Below, piece by piece: positions 19,777 to 27,881 of a DNA stretch of 64,000 nt. The notes under the pieces were generated by a model, which saw nothing but the letters and a program-made list of their open reading frames with translations, was not told the origin of the DNA and did no database searches. Position numbers and translations under genes: made by a program. Where the stretch lies: NCBI RefSeq assembly GCF_000737325.1, contig NZ_CP011125.1:3162001-3226000 (forward strand), written 5' to 3'. Positions within the stretch are counted from its first letter, which is position 1, and each line of letters opens with the position of its first letter. This stretch comes from Sandaracinus amylolyticus. Its GTDB lineage: Bacteria > Myxococcota_A > Polyangia > Polyangiales > Sandaracinaceae.

Positions 19777-19918
19777 GCGTCCAATCGGCTCGCCCGCTCG
19801 GGGCCGTTCGGTTCGGGCGCTCTGCACGCTTCCGTGCGGGCGCCGTGCCGCGAGCGGACCGAGCTGCTCCCGCAGCGCGGGTTGCGACGGTGATGGGTGC
19901 GCGGCGATACTTCCGCGC

Positions 19919-21067
19919 ATGTCGCCTTCGCGATCCGCGCTGCGCTCGTTCCTGCTCACGCTGCTCTTCGCGCTCGTGATCGCGATCGCCGGTCCCGCGC
20001 GCGTCGACGCGCAGGGCACCGGTGGCAGCTTCGGCGGCGGCGACTGGAGCGGCGGCGGCGGCGGCGGCAGCGGCGGTGGTGGTGGTGGCTCCGACTGGGG
20101 CGGCGGCGGGGGCGGCAGCTACGGCGGCGGCAGCTACGGCGGTGGCGGGTACGGCGGGAGCTACGGCGGCGGTGGGTACGGCGGCAGCTACGGTGGCGGT
20201 GGCGGCGGCATGGGCTGCGGGGGCGCGTGCTGCCTGCTGATGTTCCTCGGCCTGTTCATCACGATCGCGATCGTCAACCAGCGTCGTCGCGCCGCCGGTG
20301 GCGGGGGTGGCGGCGCGCCGTTCATGCCGATGGGCATGCCGGGCGGTGGAGCGGGCGGCTACTCGGGCCCGAACGCGATGTACCTCTCGCAGATCCAGCT
20401 GGGCCTCGACTGGCGCGCTCGCGCGCAGCTGCAGCAGCACCTGATGCGCCTCGCGCAGACCGGCGACACGCGCAGCCCGAGCGGCCTCGCGCAGCTGCTG
20501 TCCGAGTCCGTGCTCGCGCTGCGACGACACGAGATGAGCTGGCTCTACGCCGCGACGAAGGACGGCGGCGGCATGCAGCCCCAGCAGGCCCAGGGCGCGT
20601 TCCAGCAGTGGGCGAACGACGCGCGCTCGCGCTTCCAGCACGAGCTCGTGCGCGGCCATCAGGGCGGGATGCAGCAGCAGCAGGGCCCCGAGATGACGGC
20701 CCACGCGCACGAGGGCCAGGGCACCGTCGTCGTCACGATCATCCTCGCGACGCGCCGTCCGGTGCAGGGCTTCATGGTCCCCGACGCGAGCCAGATCCGG
20801 AACGCGCTCAGTGATCGCGGCGCGATCCTCCCGAACCAGATGGTCGCGCTCGAGGTGATCTGGTCGCCCGCCGCCGAGAACGATCGGATGAGCACCTCGG
20901 AGCTCGAGCAGAACTACCCCGAGCTCAAGCTGATCGACCCGAACAGCATCGCCGGGCGCGTCTTCTGCGCGTACTGCAGCGGGCCCTTCCCGATGGAGCT
21001 GCTCAACTGCCCGCACTGCGGCGCGCCCGCCGAGGCGAGCAAGGGACGTCGCGAGCCCCCGCGCTGA
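19919..21067 (+). CDS. DUF1517-like membrane protein with Gly-rich region and C-terminal zinc ribbon
   Basis: 382-residue membrane protein. A signal sequence (about 1-32) precedes a Gly/Tyr/Ser-rich segment (about 33-95, repeats of SYGGG and GYGGS). A transmembrane helix follows (about 103-121, CCLLMFLGLFITIAIV), then a domain of roughly 200 residues with LAQLLSESVLALRRHEMSWLYA and EGQGTVVVTIILATR. These resemble the DUF1517 family of chloroplast and bacterial membrane proteins. The C-terminus carries CAYC...CPHC, a zinc-ribbon-like pair facing the cytoplasm or periplasm depending on topology. Function is unknown; Gly-rich linkers of this kind are often surface-exposed. It stands alone with no strong ribosome site. 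Confidence 0.8.
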   Translation: MSPSRSALRSFLLTLLFALVIAIAGPARVDAQGTGGSFGGGDWSGGGGGGSGGGGGGSDWGGGGGGSYGGGSYGGGGYGGSYGGGGYGGSYGGGGGGMGCGGACCLLMFLGLFITIAIVNQRRRAAGGGGGGAPFMPMGMPGGGAGGYSGPNAMYLSQIQLGLDWRARAQLQQHLMRLAQTGDTRSPSGLAQLLSESVLALRRHEMSWLYAATKDGGGMQPQQAQGAFQQWANDARSRFQHELVRGHQGGMQQQQGPEMTAHAHEGQGTVVVTIILATRRPVQGFMVPDASQIRNALSDRGAILPNQMVALEVIWSPAAENDRMSTSELEQNYPELKLIDPNSIAGRVFCAYCSGPFPMELLNCPHCGAPAEASKGRREPPR

Positions 21068-21127
21068 GCGCGCGGCGCGGGCCCTCCGCGCGCGGCGTGG
21101 TACGGTCGGCCTCATCACGGAGGGGCC

Positions 21128-23158
21128 ATGAAGGCACGCTCGCGCGCGGGGACACCAATCGCTCGGCTCACCGCGCAGATCTCGACCATCCTCGCGATCG
21201 CGAGCTGCGGTGGAGGCTCGACGCAGATCGATCCGCGCTTCGTCACCGTGCACAACACGATGGCCGCGATGGGCCTCGTGCAGAGCGGCGAGATCAGCCA
21301 GGGCTCGCTCTCCGAAGGCGCCGAGACGACCATCCGCATGCCGATGCGCGCGGGCGATTGCTACACGGTCGTCGCGCTCGCGCAGGAAGGGGTGCGCGAT
21401 CTCGACGTCGTCGTGCGCGACGCGTCGGGCAACGAGCTCGGTCGCGATCGCACGCAGGACCCGCAGGCCGCGGCGCAGGTGTGCCCTCCTTACGCAGGCG
21501 AGTTCGAGGTCGTCGTGCGGATGGTGCGCGGCAGCGGGACGTGGATCGCGAGCGCGTGGTCGGGCGGCGCGCGTCCCGCGGGCGACTTCCCGGGCGGCGA
21601 AGAGCCCGGCGCGATCGTCTCGCGCCCGCCGCACGGAGGCCCCGGCACGTGCGAGGAGCCGTACCCGATCACCGCCGGCACCGCGGCGCGCGGCGACACG
21701 ACGAGCGGCGACTCGGTGATCACCGGCACGTGCCTCGGCGGCGGCAACGCGCCCGAGCACGTCTACTCGTTCACGCTCGATCAGCGCTCGATGGTGAGCG
21801 CCGTGATGAACTCGGTGTTCGACGGCTCGCTCTACCTCCTCGGCGCGTGTGGCGAGTCGCGCAGCGAGATCGCGTGCAACGACGATGCGCCGAGCACGTC
21901 GCGCTCGGAGATCGGCGCGACGCTCGAGCCGGGCCTCTACTTCCTCGTCGTCGACGGCTTCGGCACCGCGGCGGGCGAGTACGAGGTGACCCTGACGACG
22001 ACCGCGATGCAGTCGGTCGCGGAGATGTGCGGCGGCGCGACGACGCTCTCGCCGGGCCAGCCGGTCGCGGGCACGACCGCGGCGCGCGCCGACTACTTCC
22101 AGGGCACGTGCGCGGGCCAGACGCGCTCGGGCGATCAGGTCTACGCGATCGACGTCGCGCAGCGCTCGCGCATGCGCGTCCGCATGCAGAGCACGTACGA
22201 CGGTGCGCTCCACGTGCGCCGCGACTGCGCCGACGCGAGCACCGAGATCGCGTGCAACGACGACTTCCGCGACACGCGCCACTCGCTGATCACCGCGACC
22301 GTCGATCCCGGTCGCTACTACGTCTTCGCGGACGGCTACGCGACCGGCGCGACGGGCGACTACTCGCTCATGGCGGAGCTCGCGCCTGCCACCGGCACCG
22401 GCGCCGCGAGCGACACCTGCGCGTCGCCGGGCGCGCACGTCGCGGGGCAGGACCTGATCGCCGACACGTTCACCGCGGCCGACGATCTCGCGGGCAGCTG
22501 CGGCGGCCAGGGCGCGCCCGACGTCGTGTACCGCCTCGACGTCCGGTCGCGCACGCGGATCCGCGCGCGCTTCCTCGATCAGGAGTTCGCGCCCGTCGTC
22601 TACCTGCAGAGCGCGTGCGGCACGCAGACCAGCGAGCTCTTCTGCGTCGACGGGAGCGCGGGGGCGCCGATCGATCAGACCGTGCAGCCGGGCACGTACT
22701 TCCTCGTCGTCGACGGGCAGAACGCGGATGCGTTCGGCAGCGCGCAGATCTCGCTGCAGCTCGACGATCTCGGCGCGCTCGATCAGTCGTGCCGCTCGGC
22801 GCCGCAGATCCGCCCGGGTCGCCAGATCACCGGCGACACGACGGGCAGCACCGATCGCTTCCAGGCGACGTGCGCCGGGAACGCGCAGAGCCCCGACCTC
22901 GTCTACCGCCTGCAGCTGCGCCGCCGGCAGCGCGTGCGCATCAGCTCGGAGCAGACCGACTTCGACGGCGCGATCTACGTGCGCAGCGACTGCATCGACG
23001 CGAACACCGAGGTCGCGTGCAACGACGACGCGGGCGACAACCGCCACTCGATGATCGAGGTAGTGCTCGACCCCGGGAACTACTTCGTGTTCGTCGACGG
23101 GTACGCGACGGGCAACCAGGGGCGCTTCACGCTCGACGTCGACCTCTCCGCGCCGTGA
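21128..23158 (+). CDS. Lipoprotein with four tandem PPC-like domains
   Basis: 676-residue predicted lipoprotein (lipobox LAIASC at about residue 27) with a good GGAGG site before the ATG at 21128. After an N-terminal module there are four repeats of about 125 residues. Each starts near a cysteine (CEEPYPITAG, CGGATTLSPG, CASPGAHVAG, CRSAPQIRPG), has a GTCAGQ-type motif and ACNDD, and ends in PGxYYxFVDGY. These resemble bacterial pre-peptidase C-terminal (PPC) beta-sandwich domains, usually attached to secreted proteases, but no protease is present. A role in binding or adhesion outside the cell is inferred. The neighbouring lipoproteins support an exported-protein cluster. Confidence 0.85.
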   Translation: MKARSRAGTPIARLTAQISTILAIASCGGGSTQIDPRFVTVHNTMAAMGLVQSGEISQGSLSEGAETTIRMPMRAGDCYTVVALAQEGVRDLDVVVRDASGNELGRDRTQDPQAAAQVCPPYAGEFEVVVRMVRGSGTWIASAWSGGARPAGDFPGGEEPGAIVSRPPHGGPGTCEEPYPITAGTAARGDTTSGDSVITGTCLGGGNAPEHVYSFTLDQRSMVSAVMNSVFDGSLYLLGACGESRSEIACNDDAPSTSRSEIGATLEPGLYFLVVDGFGTAAGEYEVTLTTTAMQSVAEMCGGATTLSPGQPVAGTTAARADYFQGTCAGQTRSGDQVYAIDVAQRSRMRVRMQSTYDGALHVRRDCADASTEIACNDDFRDTRHSLITATVDPGRYYVFADGYATGATGDYSLMAELAPATGTGAASDTCASPGAHVAGQDLIADTFTAADDLAGSCGGQGAPDVVYRLDVRSRTRIRARFLDQEFAPVVYLQSACGTQTSELFCVDGSAGAPIDQTVQPGTYFLVVDGQNADAFGSAQISLQLDDLGALDQSCRSAPQIRPGRQITGDTTGSTDRFQATCAGNAQSPDLVYRLQLRRRQRVRISSEQTDFDGAIYVRSDCIDANTEVACNDDAGDNRHSMIEVVLDPGNYFVFVDGYATGNQGRFTLDVDLSAP

Positions 23159-23260
23159 TCGGCTTGCCCGACGACTTCGTTCACGCGACGTTCACGCGCG
23201 CGTCGCACGAACGAGGCACGCAGCGCGCAGAGCGCTGCGCGCGCGACACGGGTGGCTCGA

Positions 23261-23290
23261 TTGACCACCGAACGGGCTCTCGCCTACGTT
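23261..23290 (+). promoter_or_regulatory. Candidate sigma-70 promoter for the TPR-PEGA gene
   Basis: TTGACC (23261-23266) and TACGTT (23285-23290), spacer 18 bp, 32 bp before the start codon at 23322. Sequence match only. Confidence 0.4.
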
Positions 23291-23321
23291 GAGCCCCGAC
23301 GGTTCCAAGGAAAACGCACGA

Positions 23322-24413
23322 ATGTCTCGACTCTGCAGCTTCCTTCCAGCTCTCCTCGCGATCGCCGTCGGGCTCGCTCCGGCGCTGATGGCCCCGGGCC
23401 TCGCGTCGGCCCAGCAAGCGGCGGCGCCCACCGCGGAGCAGCGCCAGCGCGCGCGTGAGCTCTACGGAGAGGGCCAGGCGCACTTCGAGGCGGGACGTTT
23501 CGCGGAAGCGCAGGCGGCGTTCGAGGGCGCGTACCGAGAGGTGCCGAACCCGGTCGTGCTCCTCGGTGTCGCGTCGGCGCAGGAGGGCCTCGGGCAGCCG
23601 CTCGATGCCGCGCGCACGCTGCGTCGCTACCTGCGCGAGCGACCCGACGCACCGGATCGCGCCACGATCGAGCAGCGCATCGCGGCGATGGATCCGAACG
23701 GCGTGACCGCCTCGCAGGAGCCCGCCGCGCCGGCCGCGACGGGCACGATCCGCGTCGTCTGCACGCCTGCCGGCGCGGCGATCGCGCTCGACGGGACCGA
23801 CACCGGACGCACGGCGCCGGCCGACCTCGAGGTGCCCGCGGGTGAGCACACGATCACGCTCACGCTCGCGGGGTACCAGCCGATCACGGAGACCGTGAAC
23901 GTCGCGGCGGGCGGCATGAACGAGCTCGCGCTCACGCTCGTCGAGGCGAGCGCGGAAGGCGAAGGCCTGCAGGGCGAGGGCGATGCGTTCGGCGAGGGCG
24001 GCGTCGAGGAAGCGACCGCCGAGGGCGAGGCCGAGGGCGCTGCCGAGCCTCCGCCGCCGGCGGACACCGGCCCGAGCGCGGGGGTGTGGGTCACCACGGC
24101 GATCGCGGGCGTGGGGCTCGTGACCGGCACGATCTTCGGGTTCCTCGCGCTCTCGGAGCAGAGCGACTTCGACGCGATGCCCACCGCTGACGCGGCCGAT
24201 CGCGGCGAGACCTTCGCGCTGATCGCGGATCTGTCGTTCGGCGTCGCGATCGCGGCGGGCGTGACGGCGATCGTGCTCTACGCGGTCGATCGCCCGCAGC
24301 CCGAGAGCGAGACGCCGCCGGAGACGGCGCGTCGCGACGAGGGACCGCGCTTCACGCTCGCCCCGTGGGCCTCGCCGACGTCGGGCGGCGCGGCGGCGCG
24401 CATCGAGTTCTGA
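23322..24413 (+). CDS. Exported TPR and PEGA-domain protein
   Basis: 363-residue predicted envelope protein. The ATG at 23322 gives a signal peptide ending ASAQQ (about residue 30), with AAGG-type spacing to an upstream AAGG. A tetratricopeptide pair (ARELYGEGQAHFEAGRFAEA, VLLGVASAQEGLGQPLDAAR) is followed by a PEGA domain (IRVVCTPAGAAIALDGTDTGRT...GEHTITLTLAGYQP). After an acidic Glu/Gly/Ala linker come two transmembrane helices (about 257-280 and 301-325). PEGA domains are thought to bind surface or S-layer polymers. This architecture is very common in myxobacteria. Next gene follows 30 bp later. Confidence 0.88.
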   Translation: MSRLCSFLPALLAIAVGLAPALMAPGLASAQQAAAPTAEQRQRARELYGEGQAHFEAGRFAEAQAAFEGAYREVPNPVVLLGVASAQEGLGQPLDAARTLRRYLRERPDAPDRATIEQRIAAMDPNGVTASQEPAAPAATGTIRVVCTPAGAAIALDGTDTGRTAPADLEVPAGEHTITLTLAGYQPITETVNVAAGGMNELALTLVEASAEGEGLQGEGDAFGEGGVEEATAEGEAEGAAEPPPPADTGPSAGVWVTTAIAGVGLVTGTIFGFLALSEQSDFDAMPTADAADRGETFALIADLSFGVAIAAGVTAIVLYAVDRPQPESETPPETARRDEGPRFTLAPWASPTSGGAAARIEF

Positions 24414-24443
24414 CCTGCTTCTCTTGTGCGGAGGATCGAGAGG

Positions 24444-25106
24444 ATGCTTGGAGTGAACGCGCGGGCGCGCATCATCGCGGCGCTGCTGGTCGGCCTCGCG
24501 CTGCAGGGATGCCAGCTGATCGTCGACTTCGATCGCAGTCGGATCGTGGAAGGCGATGCCGGTGTCGACGCCGGCGCGGCCGACGCGGGCGGTGGCGGCA
24601 TGGACGCCGGGAGCGACGCGGGCGGCGACGACGCGGGCACCGACGCGGCGATGGACGATGCGGCGATGGACGACGCCGGGAGCGACGCGGCGATGGACGA
24701 CGCGGGGAGCGACGCGGCCGTCGCGATGACCTGCGGCAACGGGACCGAAGAGGGCACCGAGGCCTGCGACGACGGCAACACCGTCACCGAGGCCGAGTGC
24801 CCGTACGGCTCGACGCCGCCGTGCATGATCTGCGACGCGACGTGCGAGCACGAGATCGAGCGCACGACCGCGCCGCGCTGCGGCGACGGCGACACCGACG
24901 CGCCGCAGGAAGACTGCGACGACGGGAACACCACGACGGAGCGCTGCGCGTACGGCACGGCGACCTGCACCGTGTGCGACGCGACCTGCCAGGACGCGGC
25001 CGCCACCGGTCCGACGTGCGGCGACGGAACCGTCGACGCCCCGCAGGAAGAGTGCGAGCCGCCGAGCACCGCGACCTGCGACGCGAGCTGCCAGGACGTC
25101 ACCTGA
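24444..25106 (+). CDS. Cys-rich lipoprotein with DUF4215-like repeats
   Basis: 220-residue lipoprotein. The ATG at 24444 has GGAGG at 24430-24434 (a GTG 18 bases earlier is less likely) and gives MLGVNARARIIAALLVGLALQGC with lipobox LALQGC. A striking Asp/Ala/Gly linker built of DAGSDAAMD-type units precedes three repeats. Each has CGDG or CGNG, EeCDDGN and a paired CD(A)TC motif, the pattern of the myxobacterial Cys-rich repeats (DUF4215). The cysteines should form disulfides outside the cell. Function unknown; probably a displayed structural or binding protein. Confidence 0.85.
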   Translation: MLGVNARARIIAALLVGLALQGCQLIVDFDRSRIVEGDAGVDAGAADAGGGGMDAGSDAGGDDAGTDAAMDDAAMDDAGSDAAMDDAGSDAAVAMTCGNGTEEGTEACDDGNTVTEAECPYGSTPPCMICDATCEHEIERTTAPRCGDGDTDAPQEDCDDGNTTTERCAYGTATCTVCDATCQDAAATGPTCGDGTVDAPQEECEPPSTATCDASCQDVT

Positions 25107-25160
25107 GCCGCGGGTAGGGCGACGTTGCGGTGCCGCGACGTCGCCCTAGAATCGCGCTCG

Positions 25161-25508
25161 ATGGACTCGCGCGACGAGAAGAAGACCGCGGCTCCGAAGC
25201 CCGAGGCTCCGCGCCGCGAGGATGTCGTCCTCGTGCACTCTCCGACGGACGACGGTCGCGGCTGGCGCGTGCTGCGCAAGCGCGAGGATCGCATCGAGGC
25301 CGGCGCGATCCATCCGGTGCGCGAGGGTCAGCCGATCCAGGGCGAGCTCGTGTCGCTCAGGCAGCGCGCGGGCACGCCGCTCTTCGACGTCGAGACCCAC
25401 TACGCGCCGAAGAGCGGCCCCGCGCAGGTCGCGAGCTCCGCGTATCGCGCGAACTGGGATGCGATCTTCGGCTCCCGCGCCGACGACACGCCGCAGCTGA
25501 CGAACTGA
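25161..25508 (+). CDS. Small conserved hypothetical protein
   Basis: 115-residue soluble protein starting at the ATG at 25161 (MDSRDEKKTAAPKPEAP). A charged N-terminal tail of about 25 residues leads to a compact stretch (VVLVHSPTDDGRGWRVLRKREDRIEAGAI ... QPIQGELVSLRQRAGTPLFDVE). This has a strand-rich look and could be a small beta-barrel. No signal peptide, cysteines or recognised motif. I do not know the family. It is set apart by codon use equal to its neighbours and a clean start, so I believe it is real. Confidence 0.65.
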   Translation: MDSRDEKKTAAPKPEAPRREDVVLVHSPTDDGRGWRVLRKREDRIEAGAIHPVREGQPIQGELVSLRQRAGTPLFDVETHYAPKSGPAQVASSAYRANWDAIFGSRADDTPQLTN

Positions 25509-25548
25509 TCGCGTCCTATCGCGTCCGCCGGCGTCATAGAATGCGTCT

Positions 25549-26472
25549 ATGTCGCCCGACGCGCTGACGCCGGCCGCGCTGCGCTACTTCGTGTGCATCG
25601 CGGAGCTCGGGAGCCTCACTGCCGCGTCCCGCGCGCTCCGCATCAGCCAGCCCTCGCTCACCGTCGCGCTGCGCAAGCTCGAGGAGGAGCTCGGCACGAC
25701 GCTGTTCGTGCGCACGAGCCGCGGCGTGCGCACCACGTCGAGCGGTGACGCGCTGCTGCGCCACGCGCGACAGGTGATGCGCTCGCTCGCCGATGCGCGC
25801 ACCGAGATCGAAGGGCTCGAGAAGGAGCCCCGCGGGCGCTTCACGGTCGGGTGCCACGAGAGCCTCGGCGCGTACTTCCTGCCCGGCCTCATGGCGCCGT
25901 TCCTCGCGCGTCATCCGGGGATCGAGCTCGCGCTGTGGAACGGCAACTCGCGCGACGTGCAGCGCGCGGTGCTCGATCGTGTCGTCGACGTGGGCATCGT
26001 CGTGAACCCCGAGCCGCATCCCGAGCACGTCGTGCAGACGCTCTTCGAGGATCGCGTCGAGCTCGTGGTGACGTCGGCGCTGCGTCGCACCGCGCGTCGT
26101 GAGCCGCTCGCGCTGCTGCGCTCGCACCCGCTCCTGTACGTGCCGGCGCTGAAGCAGGTGCAGTGGCTGCTCGTCGCGCTCGAGAAGCGCGATGTGCGCG
26201 CGTCGCGCCCGCTGCCGTGCTCGAGCATGGAGCTCGTGAAGAGCCTCATCCTCGACGGCACGGGCGTCGGCGTGCTGCCGCGTCGCGTCGCGAGCCATCG
26301 CGTCGCCGAAGGACGCCTGGTCGCGCTCGACGATGCGCTTCCGGCCTACGAAGACTCGATCGCGGTGGTGCGCCGCGCCGACGCGCACGTCACGAGCGCG
26401 ATGCGCCTCCTGCTCGACGCGCTCGTCGCGCACGGACGGAGCATGCGCGCCGCCGCGAGCGTATCGCGATAG
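25549..26472 (+). CDS. LysR-family transcriptional regulator
   Basis: 307-residue DNA-binding regulator. The N-terminal winged helix-turn-helix (about 8-67) has the standard LysR signature: LRYFVCIAELGSLTAASRALRISQPSLTVALRKLEEELGTTLF, where the recognition helix is SQPSLTVALRKLE. The effector domain (about 95-295) has GRFTVGCHESLGAYFLP and the periplasmic-binding fold. Ligand and targets are unknown. LysR genes usually point away from the gene they control, but here the next gene starts 40 bp downstream on the same strand and the upstream gene is also plus-strand, so its target is not obvious. Confidence 0.95.
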   Translation: MSPDALTPAALRYFVCIAELGSLTAASRALRISQPSLTVALRKLEEELGTTLFVRTSRGVRTTSSGDALLRHARQVMRSLADARTEIEGLEKEPRGRFTVGCHESLGAYFLPGLMAPFLARHPGIELALWNGNSRDVQRAVLDRVVDVGIVVNPEPHPEHVVQTLFEDRVELVVTSALRRTARREPLALLRSHPLLYVPALKQVQWLLVALEKRDVRASRPLPCSSMELVKSLILDGTGVGVLPRRVASHRVAEGRLVALDDALPAYEDSIAVVRRADAHVTSAMRLLLDALVAHGRSMRAAASVSR

Positions 26473-26512
26473 GATGCCGGTCCCCGCCTGCGGGGCGGGA
26501 CGAGGAGCGATC

Positions 26513-27124
26513 ATGGCGCGTTCGATCGTGTTGCGTCTCGGGGACGAAGAGAGCGCCTTCGCGTTCGCGAAGGTCGAGCGCGACAAGCTCTACGGGCGCA
26601 AGCAGCGGGTCGTCGTCGACGAGCAGAACCGCGCGTGCGCGCAGGCGTACCTGACGGCCGACGGGACCGCGCTCGTGCCCACGGGTGGCACCGCGCACGT
26701 GTGGATCGACGAGCGCTGGGACGCGGTCGAGCAGGACGGACGCCTCCCGGTGGACGAAGCCGGACAGGCGCTCGAGCTGCATCCGTCGACGCTCGGTGTC
26801 GCGCAGGACGCGAGCGTGGTCGACCCCAAGCGCGTGCTCGATCACGTCACGAGCGCGATCTACCAGCTCGATGCCGAGGCGATCTCGCCGAAGCTCGAGG
26901 ACGTGCTCGCGAAGGGCGGGATCGTCGAGGTGCCGTTCTGCTACCGCGACGGCTTCGATCAGGACGTGCTCTTCGTGCTGAAGAACGACGAGGGCTACTT
27001 CGCGATGGTGGCGCAGCCGACGGGGTTCGAGATGCTCGAGCGCGAGGCGCTCCCGCTCGCGATCGAGCCCTCGGGCGAAGAGAGCGACGAGCTCTCGGAC
27101 GATCTCGACTTCTCGATGATGTGA
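26513..27124 (+). CDS. Unrecognised protein, first gene of the ligase-like cassette
   Basis: 203-residue soluble protein, ATG at 26513 with GAGGAG upstream. No signal peptide or membrane helix. It opens MARSIVLRLGDEESAFAFAK, and the first half (KQRVVVDEQNRACAQAYLTADGTALVP) looks beta-rich. The second half (VVDPKRVLDHVTSAIYQLDA...VEVPFCYRDGFDQDVLFVLKNDEGYFAMVAQPTGF) ends in an acidic tail. I do not recognise the family. Ten bases separate it from the next gene, which in turn overlaps the ligase-like gene, so the three are almost certainly co-translated and act together. Confidence 0.8.
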   Translation: MARSIVLRLGDEESAFAFAKVERDKLYGRKQRVVVDEQNRACAQAYLTADGTALVPTGGTAHVWIDERWDAVEQDGRLPVDEAGQALELHPSTLGVAQDASVVDPKRVLDHVTSAIYQLDAEAISPKLEDVLAKGGIVEVPFCYRDGFDQDVLFVLKNDEGYFAMVAQPTGFEMLEREALPLAIEPSGEESDELSDDLDFSMM

Positions 27125-27134
27125 GGGAAGGGCG

Positions 27135-27881
27135 ATGCCGAGGCTGATTTCGATCGCAGATGCGAAGAAGCGCGACGCGCAGATCGAGCTCGTGTCGCCC
27201 GCTCGCGGCGAGCGCGTGCGCTGGGTGAGCAAGGGCCACGGCGCGCCGCTCAAGCTCGAGCGCCTGATCAAGAGCACCGAGAAGACGAGCTTCGACGCGC
27301 TCGTGAAGCAGGTGGGCTCGCCCGAGGCGCTGTCCAAGGCGCTGGTCGAGGGCGATCCCGAGATCGATCTCGAGCAGGTCGGTCGCCGGCTCGGCAATGC
27401 GACGCGCGTGTGGGTCGGGCCCGAGGGCAACGTGCTCTACGCCGCGCGTGTGCTGCAGATCGTGAGCGCGCCCGACGGCGCCGAGAAGTCGCGCGCGGAC
27501 TTCGTCGACGTCGAGGCGACGGTCGGCGAGGAGCAGCCGCCGATCCTGTGGTCGGGGCGACTGATGCCCGCCGATCAGGTGGTGCGCCGCTTCGCGCTCG
27601 TGCGGAAGGTGCAGCTGCGCCACGTGAACGGCCTCACCTTCGACTTCCTCCACGACATCGCGGCGCACCTCGATCGCGAGCAGAAGCTGCTCGTGGTCGG
27701 CGCGGGACCGAAGGCCGCGCTCCCGCTGATCTTCCAGACGAACGGCACGCCGTTCCGCGGGTTCCTCGAAGGACGCGTCGAGGGCGAGCGCTACAAGCTC
27801 GTGCTCCACCTCTCGAACCTCGAGATCAAGCGCGTCGCCGCGCCCGCGAAGGACGTCGCGCTGCCGAAGGAGGGCGCATGA
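27135..27881 (+). CDS. Unrecognised protein, second gene of the ligase-like cassette
   Basis: 248-residue soluble protein, ATG at 27135 behind GAGGGAAGG. It is basic at the N-terminus (MPRLISIADAKKRDAQIEL) and contains LKLERLIKSTEKTSFDALVKQVGSPEALSKAL, a helical stretch. It ends with a beta-rich half (LPLIFQTNGTPFRGFLEGRVEGERYKLVLHLSNLEIKRV). No catalytic motif is evident. Its stop overlaps the start of the nucleotidyltransferase gene (ATGA). It could be a DNA-binding or adaptor subunit of the ligase-like enzyme (inference from gene order only). Confidence 0.8.
   Translation: MPRLISIADAKKRDAQIELVSPARGERVRWVSKGHGAPLKLERLIKSTEKTSFDALVKQVGSPEALSKALVEGDPEIDLEQVGRRLGNATRVWVGPEGNVLYAARVLQIVSAPDGAEKSRADFVDVEATVGEEQPPILWSGRLMPADQVVRRFALVRKVQLRHVNGLTFDFLHDIAAHLDREQKLLVVGAGPKAALPLIFQTNGTPFRGFLEGRVEGERYKLVLHLSNLEIKRVAAPAKDVALPKEGA

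Noticed and set aside
25534-26586. Minus-strand frame opposite the LysR gene
   Set aside because: Shadow of the LysR gene, whose family motifs are clear.
27410-27877. Long upstream extension of the ligase-like protein
   Set aside because: It overlaps the preceding gene completely in another frame and is Arg/Ala-rich; the ATG at 27878 with ATGA overlap is far better.
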